Part shown: positions 54,879 to 63,390 of the stretch, piece after piece
How the letters are laid out: each line of letters begins with the position of its first letter
Numbering within the stretch: the first letter of the stretch is position 1
Source: Candidatus Pelagisphaera phototrophica
GTDB lineage: Bacteria > Verrucomicrobiota > Verrucomicrobiia > Opitutales > Opitutaceae
Length of the DNA stretch: 64,000 nucleotides
Reading direction: 5' to 3'
NCBI RefSeq assembly: GCF_014529625.1
Contig: NZ_CP076039.1
Location: forward strand, 2,294,001 to 2,358,000
Notes under the pieces: model-generated
Databases searched by the model: none
The model's input: only the letters and a program-made list of their open reading frames with translations
Told to the model about the DNA's origin: nothing
Made by a program: the position numbers and the translations under genes

Positions 54879-55703
54879 TCATGACGTTACAAACTCCTGC
54901 AACGCTGACTTTAATTGAGGGTACGCCATAGCAAAAACCGTAATCAGAGGTATCATTCCGATCGTGGAGCCTGCCATGAGAACTGCCTGGGGCGAATTCA
55001 AACTGCTTCCGTAAAGCGCCGCTAAACTAATCGGCAAGGTCCTCGCTTCCTCGCTATGCAAAATAAGCATTGGAATGACATGGGCATGCCAGGCGAGAAC
55101 AAAATGGGCGAAGCCAAATGCGATGAGGAAGGGTTTAACAAGCGGAAGCACGGAAAGGAAGGTCCTCCACTCGGACGCTCCCTCCATGCGAGCGACTTCA
55201 ATTAATTCCTTTGGCACGAGCCGGAATACTCGAGTGAAAAACAGGAGCCCAAGACCACTTACCATACCTGGTAATGCCACACCTAAGGGATTGTCAAACA
55301 GGCCCAGTGTGTTGACCCAAACAAAGAGCGGCAACGCCACCATCTGCGCGGGAATCAGAACCACCATAAATCCCAAAGTGACAAGAGTCATTCTTCCGCG
55401 AAATTGGTACGTTCCGATGATGTAGCCAGCCATTGCGGCCAAGATGGTTGCTCCGACACCTTGGGAAATTGAAATGGCAATCGAATTAAAAAGCGTACGT
55501 TCGAAATTGAAATACTCTTCCGAAAACAGGATTCCAAAATATTGCCCAGTCCATTCCATCGGCCAATAGACTCGTGTATTGAAAATTTCACTATTCGATT
55601 TAAAGCTACCTAGAACCATCCAGAATAGCGGATAGAGGAAAATAAAAGCGGCGAGTAACATGGCTAGACTCACGACAAAAGTTGCGATTCGAGAAGTTCT
55701 CAC
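54879..55703 (-). CDS. Carbohydrate ABC transporter permease, MalG-type
   Basis: The product has 274 residues with six membrane segments. The EAA loop that contacts the ATPase reads ELIEVARMEGASEWRTFLSVLPLVKP. Its start overlaps the MalF-type stop by four bases. It forms the inner-membrane channel with the MalF-type partner for import of a sugar or oligosaccharide. No ATPase gene follows, so a shared MsmX-like or MalK-like ATPase must be supplied from elsewhere. Confidence 0.9.
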   Translation of the reverse strand: MRTSRIATFVVSLAMLLAAFIFLYPLFWMVLGSFKSNSEIFNTRVYWPMEWTGQYFGILFSEEYFNFERTLFNSIAISISQGVGATILAAMAGYIIGTYQFRGRMTLVTLGFMVVLIPAQMVALPLFVWVNTLGLFDNPLGVALPGMVSGLGLLFFTRVFRLVPKELIEVARMEGASEWRTFLSVLPLVKPFLIAFGFAHFVLAWHAHVIPMLILHSEEARTLPISLAALYGSSLNSPQAVLMAGSTIGMIPLITVFAMAYPQLKSALQEFVTS

Positions 55704-56602
55704 ATTCTAGCTCCTTTCCACAGGTAACGGGGGGCGAGAGCTACCAGGATCAGCATCCCTGCCAGCCACGGTAAAATGGAAAGGCTTACCGCCGCCCCAC
55801 TACCAAATCCTCCACCGATAAAGGCCTTCTGGTAGGCATAAGTGACAAGCAGGAGTCCCGCATCGTTAGCGCCGCCCGAACCACCGAAAAGCACGTAAGA
55901 GCCGGCAAATTGGGCAAAGCAATCCACCAGCAGGTAGACCAGGCAAAACGTAATTGTCGGGGAAATGAGAGGAAGAGTGATTTTGTAAAATCTCTGCCAG
56001 ATATTGACTCCATCTATCGCTGCCGCATCGAGCACGTCCCGCGGGCGAGCACTCAAAGCACACAGTAGAAAAAAGGTCATGAAGCCCGTCCATCGCCAGA
56101 CTGCTTGGATGACAATTGCTGGCATTATGAAGTCAGGATCCGACAACCAATTGACAGTCTCAAAACCCAAAGGCTCGATTAGCCATCGATTCAATAGCCC
56201 TTCTTTCCCGTGAAACACGAGGAGGAACAGTAGTGCGAGTACGGTGGGGGGACAAAGACCGGGAACCACCAACGCAAATGTCAGTGGCCCCTGCAATCCC
56301 TTCCGGCACAGTCTGATTCCATGGGCGAATAGCAGAGCCAGCCCGATAGAAAAAGTGATCGTTGATAGGGCAAAGACAGAGGTGTTAGCGAGCGAGTGCC
56401 AATATCGTGAATCCTGAAGCAATTCACTGTAGTGCTTAAAGCCGACAAAAGACGACTCGCCCCACAGCGTGTCTGACTCAAGGCTTAGTAATAATCCTTT
56501 ACCCAGAGGCGTAGCCCAAAAAACGAGAAGGAACAAAAAGAACGGAGCGGCCAATAATAGCCGCCCCCGGCTGATTTTTAAAAACCCAGAATAACGTAGC
56601 AT
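55700..56602 (-). CDS. Carbohydrate ABC transporter permease, MalF-type
   Basis: The product has 300 residues with six membrane segments. The EAA loop reads DVLDAAAIDGVNIWQRFYKITLPLISP. It starts 20 bases after the binding-protein stop and overlaps the next permease (ATGA). The first periplasmic loop is short, as in the CUT1 sugar family outside Escherichia coli MalF. Together with its neighbours it makes a complete CUT1 import complex except for the ATPase. Confidence 0.9.
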   Translation of the reverse strand: MLRYSGFLKISRGRLLLAAPFFLFLLVFWATPLGKGLLLSLESDTLWGESSFVGFKHYSELLQDSRYWHSLANTSVFALSTITFSIGLALLFAHGIRLCRKGLQGPLTFALVVPGLCPPTVLALLFLLVFHGKEGLLNRWLIEPLGFETVNWLSDPDFIMPAIVIQAVWRWTGFMTFFLLCALSARPRDVLDAAAIDGVNIWQRFYKITLPLISPTITFCLVYLLVDCFAQFAGSYVLFGGSGGANDAGLLLVTYAYQKAFIGGGFGSGAAVSLSILPWLAGMLILVALAPRYLWKGARM

Positions 56603-56622
56603 TGCGTCAGCAGAGACTAATT

Positions 56623-57924
56623 CTACTCCGGCGGCCCGCCACCCCCTTCGAGCTGCTCCTTAAATCGTTCGAGGGCTACCCGAGCATCACCTTCCCCGTA
56701 CATGATGCTGCTGAGCATTCCTTCCCGGATCATGAAAACTGCCATCGGCCGTCTCGGATTCATCATAACTCGGGGAACCTCCGGAGCAAGATCCACTAAG
56801 ATTTGGCCCATCGAGTCGTATCCGAAAAACGGTTGCGGCTGGAGAAGTCGAATGTCCTCAAATGCAGGTTTGTAAGCGGGGAAGCTGTTCCCTTGTAGGA
56901 AGCGCTGCGCATTTGCCTCCTTGTTAGTCATAACGAATTTCATGAACTCCCAGGATGCGTCAATGGATTGGCTTCCCTTGTAAATCACGAGTCCCTGTCC
57001 GGCAAATGTCGAAGTGCGAACTGAATTCGGGTGGCCTTGGTCATCGGTCCAGACCGGAAGAGGCATCATTCCCCAATCCCCTTCCAAGTCGGAAGAGAAT
57101 TGCTGAATCATGTCCAGGCCATACCAATCCGCACCCATGATTGCCACAATTTCGTTGTTGGCCACATCACCCCCAAAAAAGACAGGATCGAAAATCGAGC
57201 TACGATCCGGCATTAGGCCAATCCGCTTTTGAGCGAGTTCTCCCAAAAATTCCAGCGTGTCGACTGCCAGGTCGAAGTCGGGCAGGAGATCGCCCGTTTC
57301 TGAAAACAAATCCGATCCTCGCTGGCGCAAGAGGATCTCAAAATAGCTCGGATCCATGGCGAGAAAGGACTGATTTTTGGCTACCAGTTCTTCGCCAATC
57401 TCCACAAGGTCATCCCAAGTCTTAAACTCGCTCGGCGATAGACCGTATTGCTCAAACAGGTCTCGGCGGTAGTATATCAGCATCGCGCTCATGGACTGCG
57501 GCAATCCAAGCACGCGTCCTTTCTGGCTGAAGAGCTCTAGGCGTTGAGGCATGATGTCCTCTTTCAACCCCGCTTCAATTACGCGCTCAGTCAAATCCAC
57601 AAAAGGCGTCTCATCCTGAAGATACATTCCAAAGAAGACTTCATCGAGTTGGATGATGTCCGGTGTGTTCGTTTGGGTTTTTAAAGCGATTGCCAACTTA
57701 TCGGGCATCTCCCGGAAGCCGAAAGCCTGAACCTCCGCTTCGAAATCCGAATCGACTTCCTGCTGGTAAAGCCGAACCATATTGTCGTAGTAGATCTTGT
57801 CCTGCTGGGAACTGATCCAGATTTTAACGGATTCCGCGGAAACCGCCGCGGTGGCAATTCCTGACAGAAGAACGAGGAACAAGGTCTTTGATCTCAACGG
57901 GAAACGAATTATGGTCGAACGCAT
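56623..57924 (-). CDS. Extracellular sugar-binding protein of CUT1 ABC importer
   Basis: The product has 433 residues with a Sec signal peptide (to about residue 30, SGIATAAVSAE). It is a family 1 extracellular solute-binding protein: SVKIWISSQQDKIYYDNMVRLYQQ at the start, TPDIIQLDEVFFG in the ligand cleft region, and STFAGQGLVIYKGSQSIDASWEFMKFV. It is not a clear lipoprotein. It begins the operon SBP, MalF, MalG. The C-terminal GGGGPPE tail is unusual. The substrate is not readable but is likely an oligosaccharide. Confidence 0.9.
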   Translation of the reverse strand: MRSTIIRFPLRSKTLFLVLLSGIATAAVSAESVKIWISSQQDKIYYDNMVRLYQQEVDSDFEAEVQAFGFREMPDKLAIALKTQTNTPDIIQLDEVFFGMYLQDETPFVDLTERVIEAGLKEDIMPQRLELFSQKGRVLGLPQSMSAMLIYYRRDLFEQYGLSPSEFKTWDDLVEIGEELVAKNQSFLAMDPSYFEILLRQRGSDLFSETGDLLPDFDLAVDTLEFLGELAQKRIGLMPDRSSIFDPVFFGGDVANNEIVAIMGADWYGLDMIQQFSSDLEGDWGMMPLPVWTDDQGHPNSVRTSTFAGQGLVIYKGSQSIDASWEFMKFVMTNKEANAQRFLQGNSFPAYKPAFEDIRLLQPQPFFGYDSMGQILVDLAPEVPRVMMNPRRPMAVFMIREGMLSSIMYGEGDARVALERFKEQLEGGGGPPE

Positions 57925-58029
57925 AGCAATTTAATATTAAACTGAATAGAGTGTTATCTATATGACGTCGAGGGTGAAGATTTAGGACAAGCGAGAATGA
58001 TCGTTCGTTCCCTTTTCAATCGACCGAGC

Positions 58030-58335
58030 TCAGAGACCCAGGAATTGCCGATTGAGTGTAAACACCTCCTTTGGCGTGCCCAAGGCAGCCTTGAGGTGCA
58101 CATCCCGATCCCATGAGTTCCGAGTTAGCCACAGGGACCAAAGTTGACTGAACTTCAGATTGAGGGGAAACTGAAGCGGCGACGCCATAGGCGTATTCGT
58201 TAGTGGATAGTCTGTTCCGTACATCATCCGGCCCTTCAGTCTCGGATCGTTCAGTACCTTGTTTAGATAACGCTTTCGATTGAACTGAGTGAGGGTTGAA
58301 ATATCGGTATATAGCTCGAACCAGACATTTCGTTG
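58030..58335 (-). pseudogene. C-terminal fragment of an amidohydrolase-family protein
   Basis: The minus-strand frame encodes a protein end like that of TIM-barrel metal-dependent hydrolases (amidohydrolase 2): FELYTDISTLTQFNRKRYLN, then NDPRLKGRMMYGTDYPLT, where GTDYP supplies the last metal-ligand Asp. It continues to FTLNRQFLGL at the end. The N-terminal two-thirds, with the HxH site, is missing; the sequence upstream is occupied by the start of the CvfB-like gene on the other strand. I call it a truncated relic. The exact break is near 58330-58375. Confidence 0.65.
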
Positions 58336-58401
58336 GAAAATCTTCGAATCCCTTCTTTTTCCTCCCATTCCCAAAGGAGTCCGCTACGGTTAGTTTCATC
58401 C

Positions 58402-59241
58402 ATGGCCCAAGTCGGAAAACAGAACCGTCTCAATCTGCTGAGAGAATCGCCCCAGGGAGTCTACCTAGATGCGGAAAATCTCGGAGAGATTTTGCTGCCT
58501 AAGCACCTCGTTCCTGATTGGGCGAAAATTGGCGATGTCGTCGACACTTTCCTCTATCGAGACTCGGAGGATCGATTGATCGCCACTACAAAATCACCCA
58601 AAGTTCAGGTTGGACAGTTTGCCTGCCTAGAAGTTTTGGAGGTTAATGATCGAATTGGGGCCTTTCTGGATTGGGGTCTGGAAAAGGACCTCCTACTCCC
58701 TTTTAGGGAGCAAAAGGCGAATGTACGACCTGGCCAGAAGGTCATCGTATTTGCCATGATTGACGATCACAATGATCGTCTCGTTGCCAGCGCTCGGCTG
58801 AATCGCCATTGGAATCAATCTGAACCAGATTACCAGGCCGGTGATCCCGTCCATCTACTGGTTGCGGAAGAGACTCCCATGGGATACAGGGCTATTATCG
58901 AAAATAGGCACACTGGTCTAATCTACAAAAGCGAGTTGTCAGAACCCCTTGAATACGGACAGTCCTTTCAGGGGTACATCAAGGAAGTTCGCCCGGACGG
59001 TAAAATCGATTTGAGACGCGACGCCGCCGGTTATCGACGCGTTCTCCCACTGGCAGAGAATATCTTCGACAAACTGACCGATGATGGCGGATTCCTCCCA
59101 TTCAACGACAAGACAGATCCCGAAGTTATTCGGAAAACTTTCGGCGTCAGTAAAAAGGCGTTTAAACAAGCCATTGGCTCACTTTACAAACAACGCCGTA
59201 TTGTGTTTGAGGACGATGGTATCAAATTGATTAAGTACTAG
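58402..59241 (+). CDS. cvfB: CvfB-like S1 RNA-binding protein
   Basis: The product has 279 residues from ATG 58402; an upstream ATG at 58333 adds 23 residues outside the family. Three S1-like OB domains are followed by a winged-helix end. They show as VYLDAENLGEILLPK, FACLEVLEVNDRIGAFLDWGLEKDLLLPFREQ, and YRAIIENRHTGLIYKSELSEPLEYGQ; the end block SKKAFKQAIGSLYKQRRIVFEDDGI is typical. CvfB proteins regulate virulence or stress genes in Gram-positive bacteria, probably through RNA. In Verrucomicrobia they are not studied. It is convergent with the acidic protein gene. Confidence 0.9.
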   Translation: MAQVGKQNRLNLLRESPQGVYLDAENLGEILLPKHLVPDWAKIGDVVDTFLYRDSEDRLIATTKSPKVQVGQFACLEVLEVNDRIGAFLDWGLEKDLLLPFREQKANVRPGQKVIVFAMIDDHNDRLVASARLNRHWNQSEPDYQAGDPVHLLVAEETPMGYRAIIENRHTGLIYKSELSEPLEYGQSFQGYIKEVRPDGKIDLRRDAAGYRRVLPLAENIFDKLTDDGGFLPFNDKTDPEVIRKTFGVSKKAFKQAIGSLYKQRRIVFEDDGIKLIKY

Positions 59242-59303
59242 GAGCCAAACCCGCCCTTCCACGAGGCATCAGGTTAAGGCTAAAAACCCCAACTCCGACT
59301 TTT

Positions 59304-59816
59304 CTACATTCCTTTAAAATACGAATCCAGCAACGAAGCCGGTTTCCTTTTGCACTTCAGGGCTCGAGACGGAGGGTTATCAGATTTCTCTATGACATCC
59401 AAAGGGGCCCCATTGGCATTCGGATCGCTTTTGGCCAACACACGCTTGGGTCGAGTTAGGGGGATCGCATCGAGGTCCAACTGAGGAATCAGTGCTTCGA
59501 GGACGCCGTAGTCGTTCTTGCCCGATCCGAGATTTGCGATCAACTGTTCGTCAACGGCGCGTCGTTGAGCACCCTTCTCCGATTCTTCCTCACGCCCGTT
59601 CAAAGCATCCAATATCTCTGACTCCAACTCATCCTCGCCACCTGCGGGTACACCCATCTTGAGAATCGAATCCTCCTCTTCGGTCTTCGCCTGTTCATTA
59701 AAGGGCCCACCTCCGTTTTCTGCCGCCTGCTGGGTTGGGTCTGTCGACTCCGCACGCTTTGGCTGCTGGGCATTCAAAATTTCAAAATCCGAGTTATCTT
59801 TTCCTTCCGAAGCCAT
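59304..59816 (-). CDS. Acidic, probably disordered protein divergent from parA
   Basis: The product has 170 residues. I do not recognise the family. The first 110 residues are strongly acidic and rich in Glu, Asp, Gln, Gly and Ala, likely disordered. A short segment near 100-126 (NDYGVLEALIPQLDLDAIPLT) looks structured. The C-terminus is basic, ending ALKCKRKPASLLDSYFKGM. It has no signal or membrane segment. It shares a 170-base upstream region with the ParA-type gene and is transcribed away from it, so it may be the partner of that ATPase, like small ParA-binding adaptors. That is inference from position only. Confidence 0.6.
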   Translation of the reverse strand: MASEGKDNSDFEILNAQQPKRAESTDPTQQAAENGGGPFNEQAKTEEEDSILKMGVPAGGEDELESEILDALNGREEESEKGAQRRAVDEQLIANLGSGKNDYGVLEALIPQLDLDAIPLTRPKRVLAKSDPNANGAPLDVIEKSDNPPSRALKCKRKPASLLDSYFKGM

Positions 59817-59986
59817 GTTTAACTAGACAAGCCTAGGTCTCGATTTCCGTTTGTAAATACCTCTAGATTATCGACACATTTAAAGAGTTGTTAAACGGGG
59901 TCTATACCGGGCTTTCTGAAGGCTCAACTGCAGGAATGGACGCTCGTTGCCGATTTACCAATTGGGCTGGTTTCGAATCTGCGATT

Positions 59987-60916
59987 ATGGCGACAAAGAT
60001 AAGTTTTTTAAATATCAAAGGAGGTACGGGAAAAACCTCTTTACTCGTAAATGTGGCATCGTGTCTCGCGTACATGGGAAAACGCGTTTTGGTGGTCGAT
60101 TTCGATGCTCAGAGCAATTCGAGTATATGGCTCATGCGCCTCGACCGTTGGAACGAGTTGAACCGGAATCCAGCGAATTTTATTCTAAGTGTTTTTAAAG
60201 AAAACGGCTCCTCACTACGCAATTGTATCCAAAAGGATGTGGTTCGTGATGCCGAAGGTGATATCGCCCTCAAGGGCCTTGATTTAGTTCCATCGAGCTT
60301 CTCGCTAATGGATCTTGAGCACGAGGTACCCAACCCTTGGGAGAAGCCGTTCTACGCTCACTTTTTCGACGAAATCCAGGACATTGAGGATCAGTACGAC
60401 TACATCTTCTTTGACTCCCCACCCAATTTCTTTCGCGGGACGCAATGCTCGGTCTTTTGCAGCGACCACATTGTGGTCCCGGCCAACCCAGACGCTTTGA
60501 GTATCGTCGGCTTCCACCTCCTCATCGACAAACTGGAATCCTTCAAGAAGCAAAGCTACCGCTGGCGTAAGGAGCGTTCCGCTCCTGCTCCGGAAGTGCT
60601 TGGGATTTCACTTAACGCGGTTAAACCAGGTGCCAACATCGATGTGCCTATCGAAAGATTCACTGCGCAGATCGAGCGATTCGTAGCCCAAAAGAAGGTA
60701 CCACAAAAGGCCTGTGTTTTCCCCGAGACAATTCGTCACTCCATTTCCGTTGGACGGGCAGTCCTGCAAGGCCTGCCAATGGTGCTGATGAGCAAGCGAG
60801 AGGCTTCCATGCAGGTTGCGGAAGACTACGTCCATACGACCCAAAGAATTCTTAAGCTCACCTCAGAGACCATGCCACGCATCCCTATTTCGGACCGCTC
60901 CCTGTCACTCAATTAG
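59987..60916 (+). CDS. ParA/MinD-family ATPase
   Basis: The product has 309 residues from ATG 59987; longer in-frame starts add unrelated sequence. The deviant Walker A motif is KGGTGKTS (11-18), followed by LVVDFDAQSNSS and DYIFFDSPPNFFRG (Walker B-like). Later segments VPANPDALSIVGFHLLID and the C-terminal helices fit the ParA fold. No ParB or parS-like sequence is adjacent, and the neighbour is an acidic protein. Such orphan ParA proteins often position proteins or organelles rather than DNA. It does not look like a plasmid or phage partition locus. Confidence 0.88.
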   Translation: MATKISFLNIKGGTGKTSLLVNVASCLAYMGKRVLVVDFDAQSNSSIWLMRLDRWNELNRNPANFILSVFKENGSSLRNCIQKDVVRDAEGDIALKGLDLVPSSFSLMDLEHEVPNPWEKPFYAHFFDEIQDIEDQYDYIFFDSPPNFFRGTQCSVFCSDHIVVPANPDALSIVGFHLLIDKLESFKKQSYRWRKERSAPAPEVLGISLNAVKPGANIDVPIERFTAQIERFVAQKKVPQKACVFPETIRHSISVGRAVLQGLPMVLMSKREASMQVAEDYVHTTQRILKLTSETMPRIPISDRSLSLN

Positions 60917-61101
60917 GTTGGAAATCGACTTCTTTACAGAGCTCGCCGAGCTCTTTGGGTCGAAGTGTGACTAACTTGATTGCTCCATTTTTGGTACAAT
61001 CAATCTTGTCTTCTGAGAAATTAGGGCCATCACTTCCTAGGTTTTGGCGTTCCTGCGGGAACTTTAGCACATTAATTTCCTCATTCCCTCACCAATCTCC
61101 A

Positions 61102-61845
61102 ATGGCTAATTCATTCAGTGACAGCGCTTTTTTAGTCACAGGATCTACTAGAGGTATCGGACGCGGGATTGCCGAGCTGCTCATTAAGGAAGGCGCCTCA
61201 GTGGGGATTCACGGGCGCGATATCGAAGGGGTCAAAGCCGTTTGCGATGAGCTAGGAGCCGATAAAGCGGCCCCATTCGCCGCGGACCTATCCAATCCCG
61301 AAAATGCAGCGGAACTGGTAAAAGCGTTTTACGCCCATTTCGGTCGCCTAGACGGTCTCGTAAATAACGCAGGCGCCGGCAACCCGGTCGCATTTCGCGG
61401 TCTCAAGCTGGAAGGCTGGAGAGCCACGCAAAGTTTGAATTTAGAATCCGCGTTCATTGCATCCCAAGAGGCCTACAAATTGATGCGTAAATCCCGTTCT
61501 GGCAGTATCGTGAATATGGCCTCAATCTCGGCTCATGGACCCGGAAATCTAATGGGGGCTGATTACGCTGCCTCCAAAGCAGGTCTCGTCAGTCTCACAC
61601 GAACATTTGCCCTCGAAGCCGCTCGCTTTGGCATCCGCTGCAATGCCGTCTCTCCCGGAATCGTGGAAACCGATATGGCTGAGGGCATGAGCGAGGAGAT
61701 GATCCAAAAAATGGCGATCCCCCTCAACCGCCTTGCGACAACCCGCGATGTTGCCAACGTGACAGTATTTCTTCTCTCAGAAAACGCATCCTACTTAACC
61801 GGGCAGGTCATCCACGTCGATGGCGGTCAGTTCATATACGGATAG
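61102..61845 (+). CDS. SDR-family oxidoreductase (FabG-like 3-oxoacyl-ACP reductase)
   Basis: The product has 247 residues from ATG 61102. SDR motifs are TGSTRGIG (13-20), NNAG (88-91), the catalytic Ser in the ISAHG region (141-143) and YAASK with Tyr155 and Lys159. The protein is cytoplasmic. It precedes a ketosynthase by nine bases and belongs with ACP and an acyltransferase, so it probably reduces a 3-oxoacyl-ACP intermediate. The upstream in-frame part (60955-61101) lacks family features. Confidence 0.9.
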   Translation: MANSFSDSAFLVTGSTRGIGRGIAELLIKEGASVGIHGRDIEGVKAVCDELGADKAAPFAADLSNPENAAELVKAFYAHFGRLDGLVNNAGAGNPVAFRGLKLEGWRATQSLNLESAFIASQEAYKLMRKSRSGSIVNMASISAHGPGNLMGADYAASKAGLVSLTRTFALEAARFGIRCNAVSPGIVETDMAEGMSEEMIQKMAIPLNRLATTRDVANVTVFLLSENASYLTGQVIHVDGGQFIYG

Positions 61846-61854
61846 CCTTGCTAT

Positions 61855-63123
61855 ATGATTAATGAACCCAGCCAAAGAACCGGCTCCGCCCGCCACCGAG
61901 TCGTCGTAACCGGTATGGGAATCGCCTCGCCCCTTGGCGTTGATGAAAAAACTGTCTGGAAGAATTTGATTGAGGGCAAAACCGGCATCGGACCCATTCG
62001 TGCCATCGACACCTCCGCATTGAAAGTGCGCAATGGTGCTGAAGTGCCTGAGGGACTGGCGGAAGCACGGCTGAAATCCATGGGTCGACGTCCCAGTGAT
62101 CGGGCTCTCGACCTGGCGGTCGTTTCTGCCCAAGATGCCCTGCTCAATGCCAAACTCCTCTCTCAAGAGCAGGAAATCGTCCCTCAAGATGTATCCGTTA
62201 TTTATGGCACAGGGGTTGGAAGCGCGGAAAGCCACTACAAGTCCATGCAGGCTATGTTTGAGAAAGGACCTCAGAGAGCTCGACCCACTGCAGTGCCTCG
62301 CTGCATGTACAACGCGATTTCAGCGGGCATTTCTCTTCAGTTCAAGCTCACGGGTGCCAACTACATGGTCGTATCCGCTTGCACATCGGCAACTAATGCA
62401 ATTGGGACCGCTTATCGCATGGTCCGTGACGGATATGCACAGACCGTTCTTACCGGTGGATCGGACGGCTTTTTCGACCCCTTTTTCTATCCTGTCTGGA
62501 ATAACATAGGCGTGCTTTCCAAAATTGAGGACCCCATCAAAGCCTGCCGCCCTTTCGCCGCAGATCGGGAAGGTACTATTTTAGGCGAAGGGGCCGGGAC
62601 GCTCATCCTAGAAACCTTGGAAAGCGCCCATTCTCGAGGCGTACCTATTCGTGGAGAGGTCCTCGGCTATGGGGAGTCGTCAGATGCGACCCACGTGACA
62701 AACCCAAGTTCGGAAGGCCAAGCGAAAGCCATGAGAATGGCCTTGAATGAGGCGGGTGTCTCACCTCAGGACATAGGGCACATCAACGCCCACGGTACTG
62801 CCACTCACGGGAATGACGCCTGTGAAAGTAAGTCAATCCGCAGTGTCTTTGGCGATGCCGCCGACGACGTTCCTGTCGTCGCCAACAAAAGCTATTTCGG
62901 GCATGCCCTCGGCGCTTCAGGAGCTCTCGAGTGCATATCTGCTTTTCTCGCCCTTGAGCATGGCATCTCCCCTCCCAATCTAAACAATGAAAGTCCCGAC
63001 CCGGAATGCAGAATCCATATGGTCGGAGCAAAACCAGTATCCATTGATTCAAGACCAGTAATGAAAAATAGTTTCGGATTCGGCGGCGGCAACGGCGTAT
63101 TGGTACTCGGACCTAGCAACTAG
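61855..63123 (+). CDS. Beta-ketoacyl-ACP synthase II-like (FabF-type) condensing enzyme
   Basis: The product has 422 residues. The thiolase-fold active site is complete: Cys176 in SACTSATNAIG, His313 in NAHGTATHGNDACE and His350 in KSYFGHALGASG. The end FGFGGGNGVLVLG is the usual KAS end. Length is normal for KAS II. It follows the SDR by nine bases and precedes the ACP by nine bases, so the three are translated together. The dedicated ACP beside it suggests a secondary lipid or polyene pathway rather than housekeeping fatty acid synthesis, although the housekeeping role cannot be excluded. Confidence 0.9.
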   Translation: MINEPSQRTGSARHRVVVTGMGIASPLGVDEKTVWKNLIEGKTGIGPIRAIDTSALKVRNGAEVPEGLAEARLKSMGRRPSDRALDLAVVSAQDALLNAKLLSQEQEIVPQDVSVIYGTGVGSAESHYKSMQAMFEKGPQRARPTAVPRCMYNAISAGISLQFKLTGANYMVVSACTSATNAIGTAYRMVRDGYAQTVLTGGSDGFFDPFFYPVWNNIGVLSKIEDPIKACRPFAADREGTILGEGAGTLILETLESAHSRGVPIRGEVLGYGESSDATHVTNPSSEGQAKAMRMALNEAGVSPQDIGHINAHGTATHGNDACESKSIRSVFGDAADDVPVVANKSYFGHALGASGALECISAFLALEHGISPPNLNNESPDPECRIHMVGAKPVSIDSRPVMKNSFGFGGGNGVLVLGPSN

Positions 63124-63132
63124 AAATAATTT

Positions 63133-63390
63133 ATGAGCGACATTTCAAAAGAAGAAAAAATCATCGGGCAGCTTCGAGGCATTCTCGAAGAATCCTCTAC
63201 CACAGAACCGGATTGGGATAATTTCGGTCGAAATTCGACGATCGAATCCCTCGGGCTCGATTCTCTCACCATCCTCGATTTACTCTACGATATCGAGGAG
63301 GAAATTGGAGTCCATTTGGAGGCAAAGGAAGTTCTCAGCATTACTACGCTTGGAGAACTCGTCGATTTGCTCATCAAAAACGGCGCTTGA
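63133..63390 (+). CDS. Acyl carrier protein
   Basis: The product has 85 residues. The attachment site for phosphopantetheine is Ser44 in ESLGLDSLTILDLLYDIEEE. The acidic helix II and hydrophobic helix III are normal. Its stop is shared with the start of the following gene (TTGA). It lies directly behind the ketosynthase, whose partner it is likely to be. Confidence 0.92.
   Translation: MSDISKEEKIIGQLRGILEESSTTEPDWDNFGRNSTIESLGLDSLTILDLLYDIEEEIGVHLEAKEVLSITTLGELVDLLIKNGA

Noticed and set aside
59987-60916. ParA locus as plasmid or prophage partition module
   Set aside because: No ParB, replication gene, integrase or att-like repeat lies nearby, and the surrounding genes look chromosomal.
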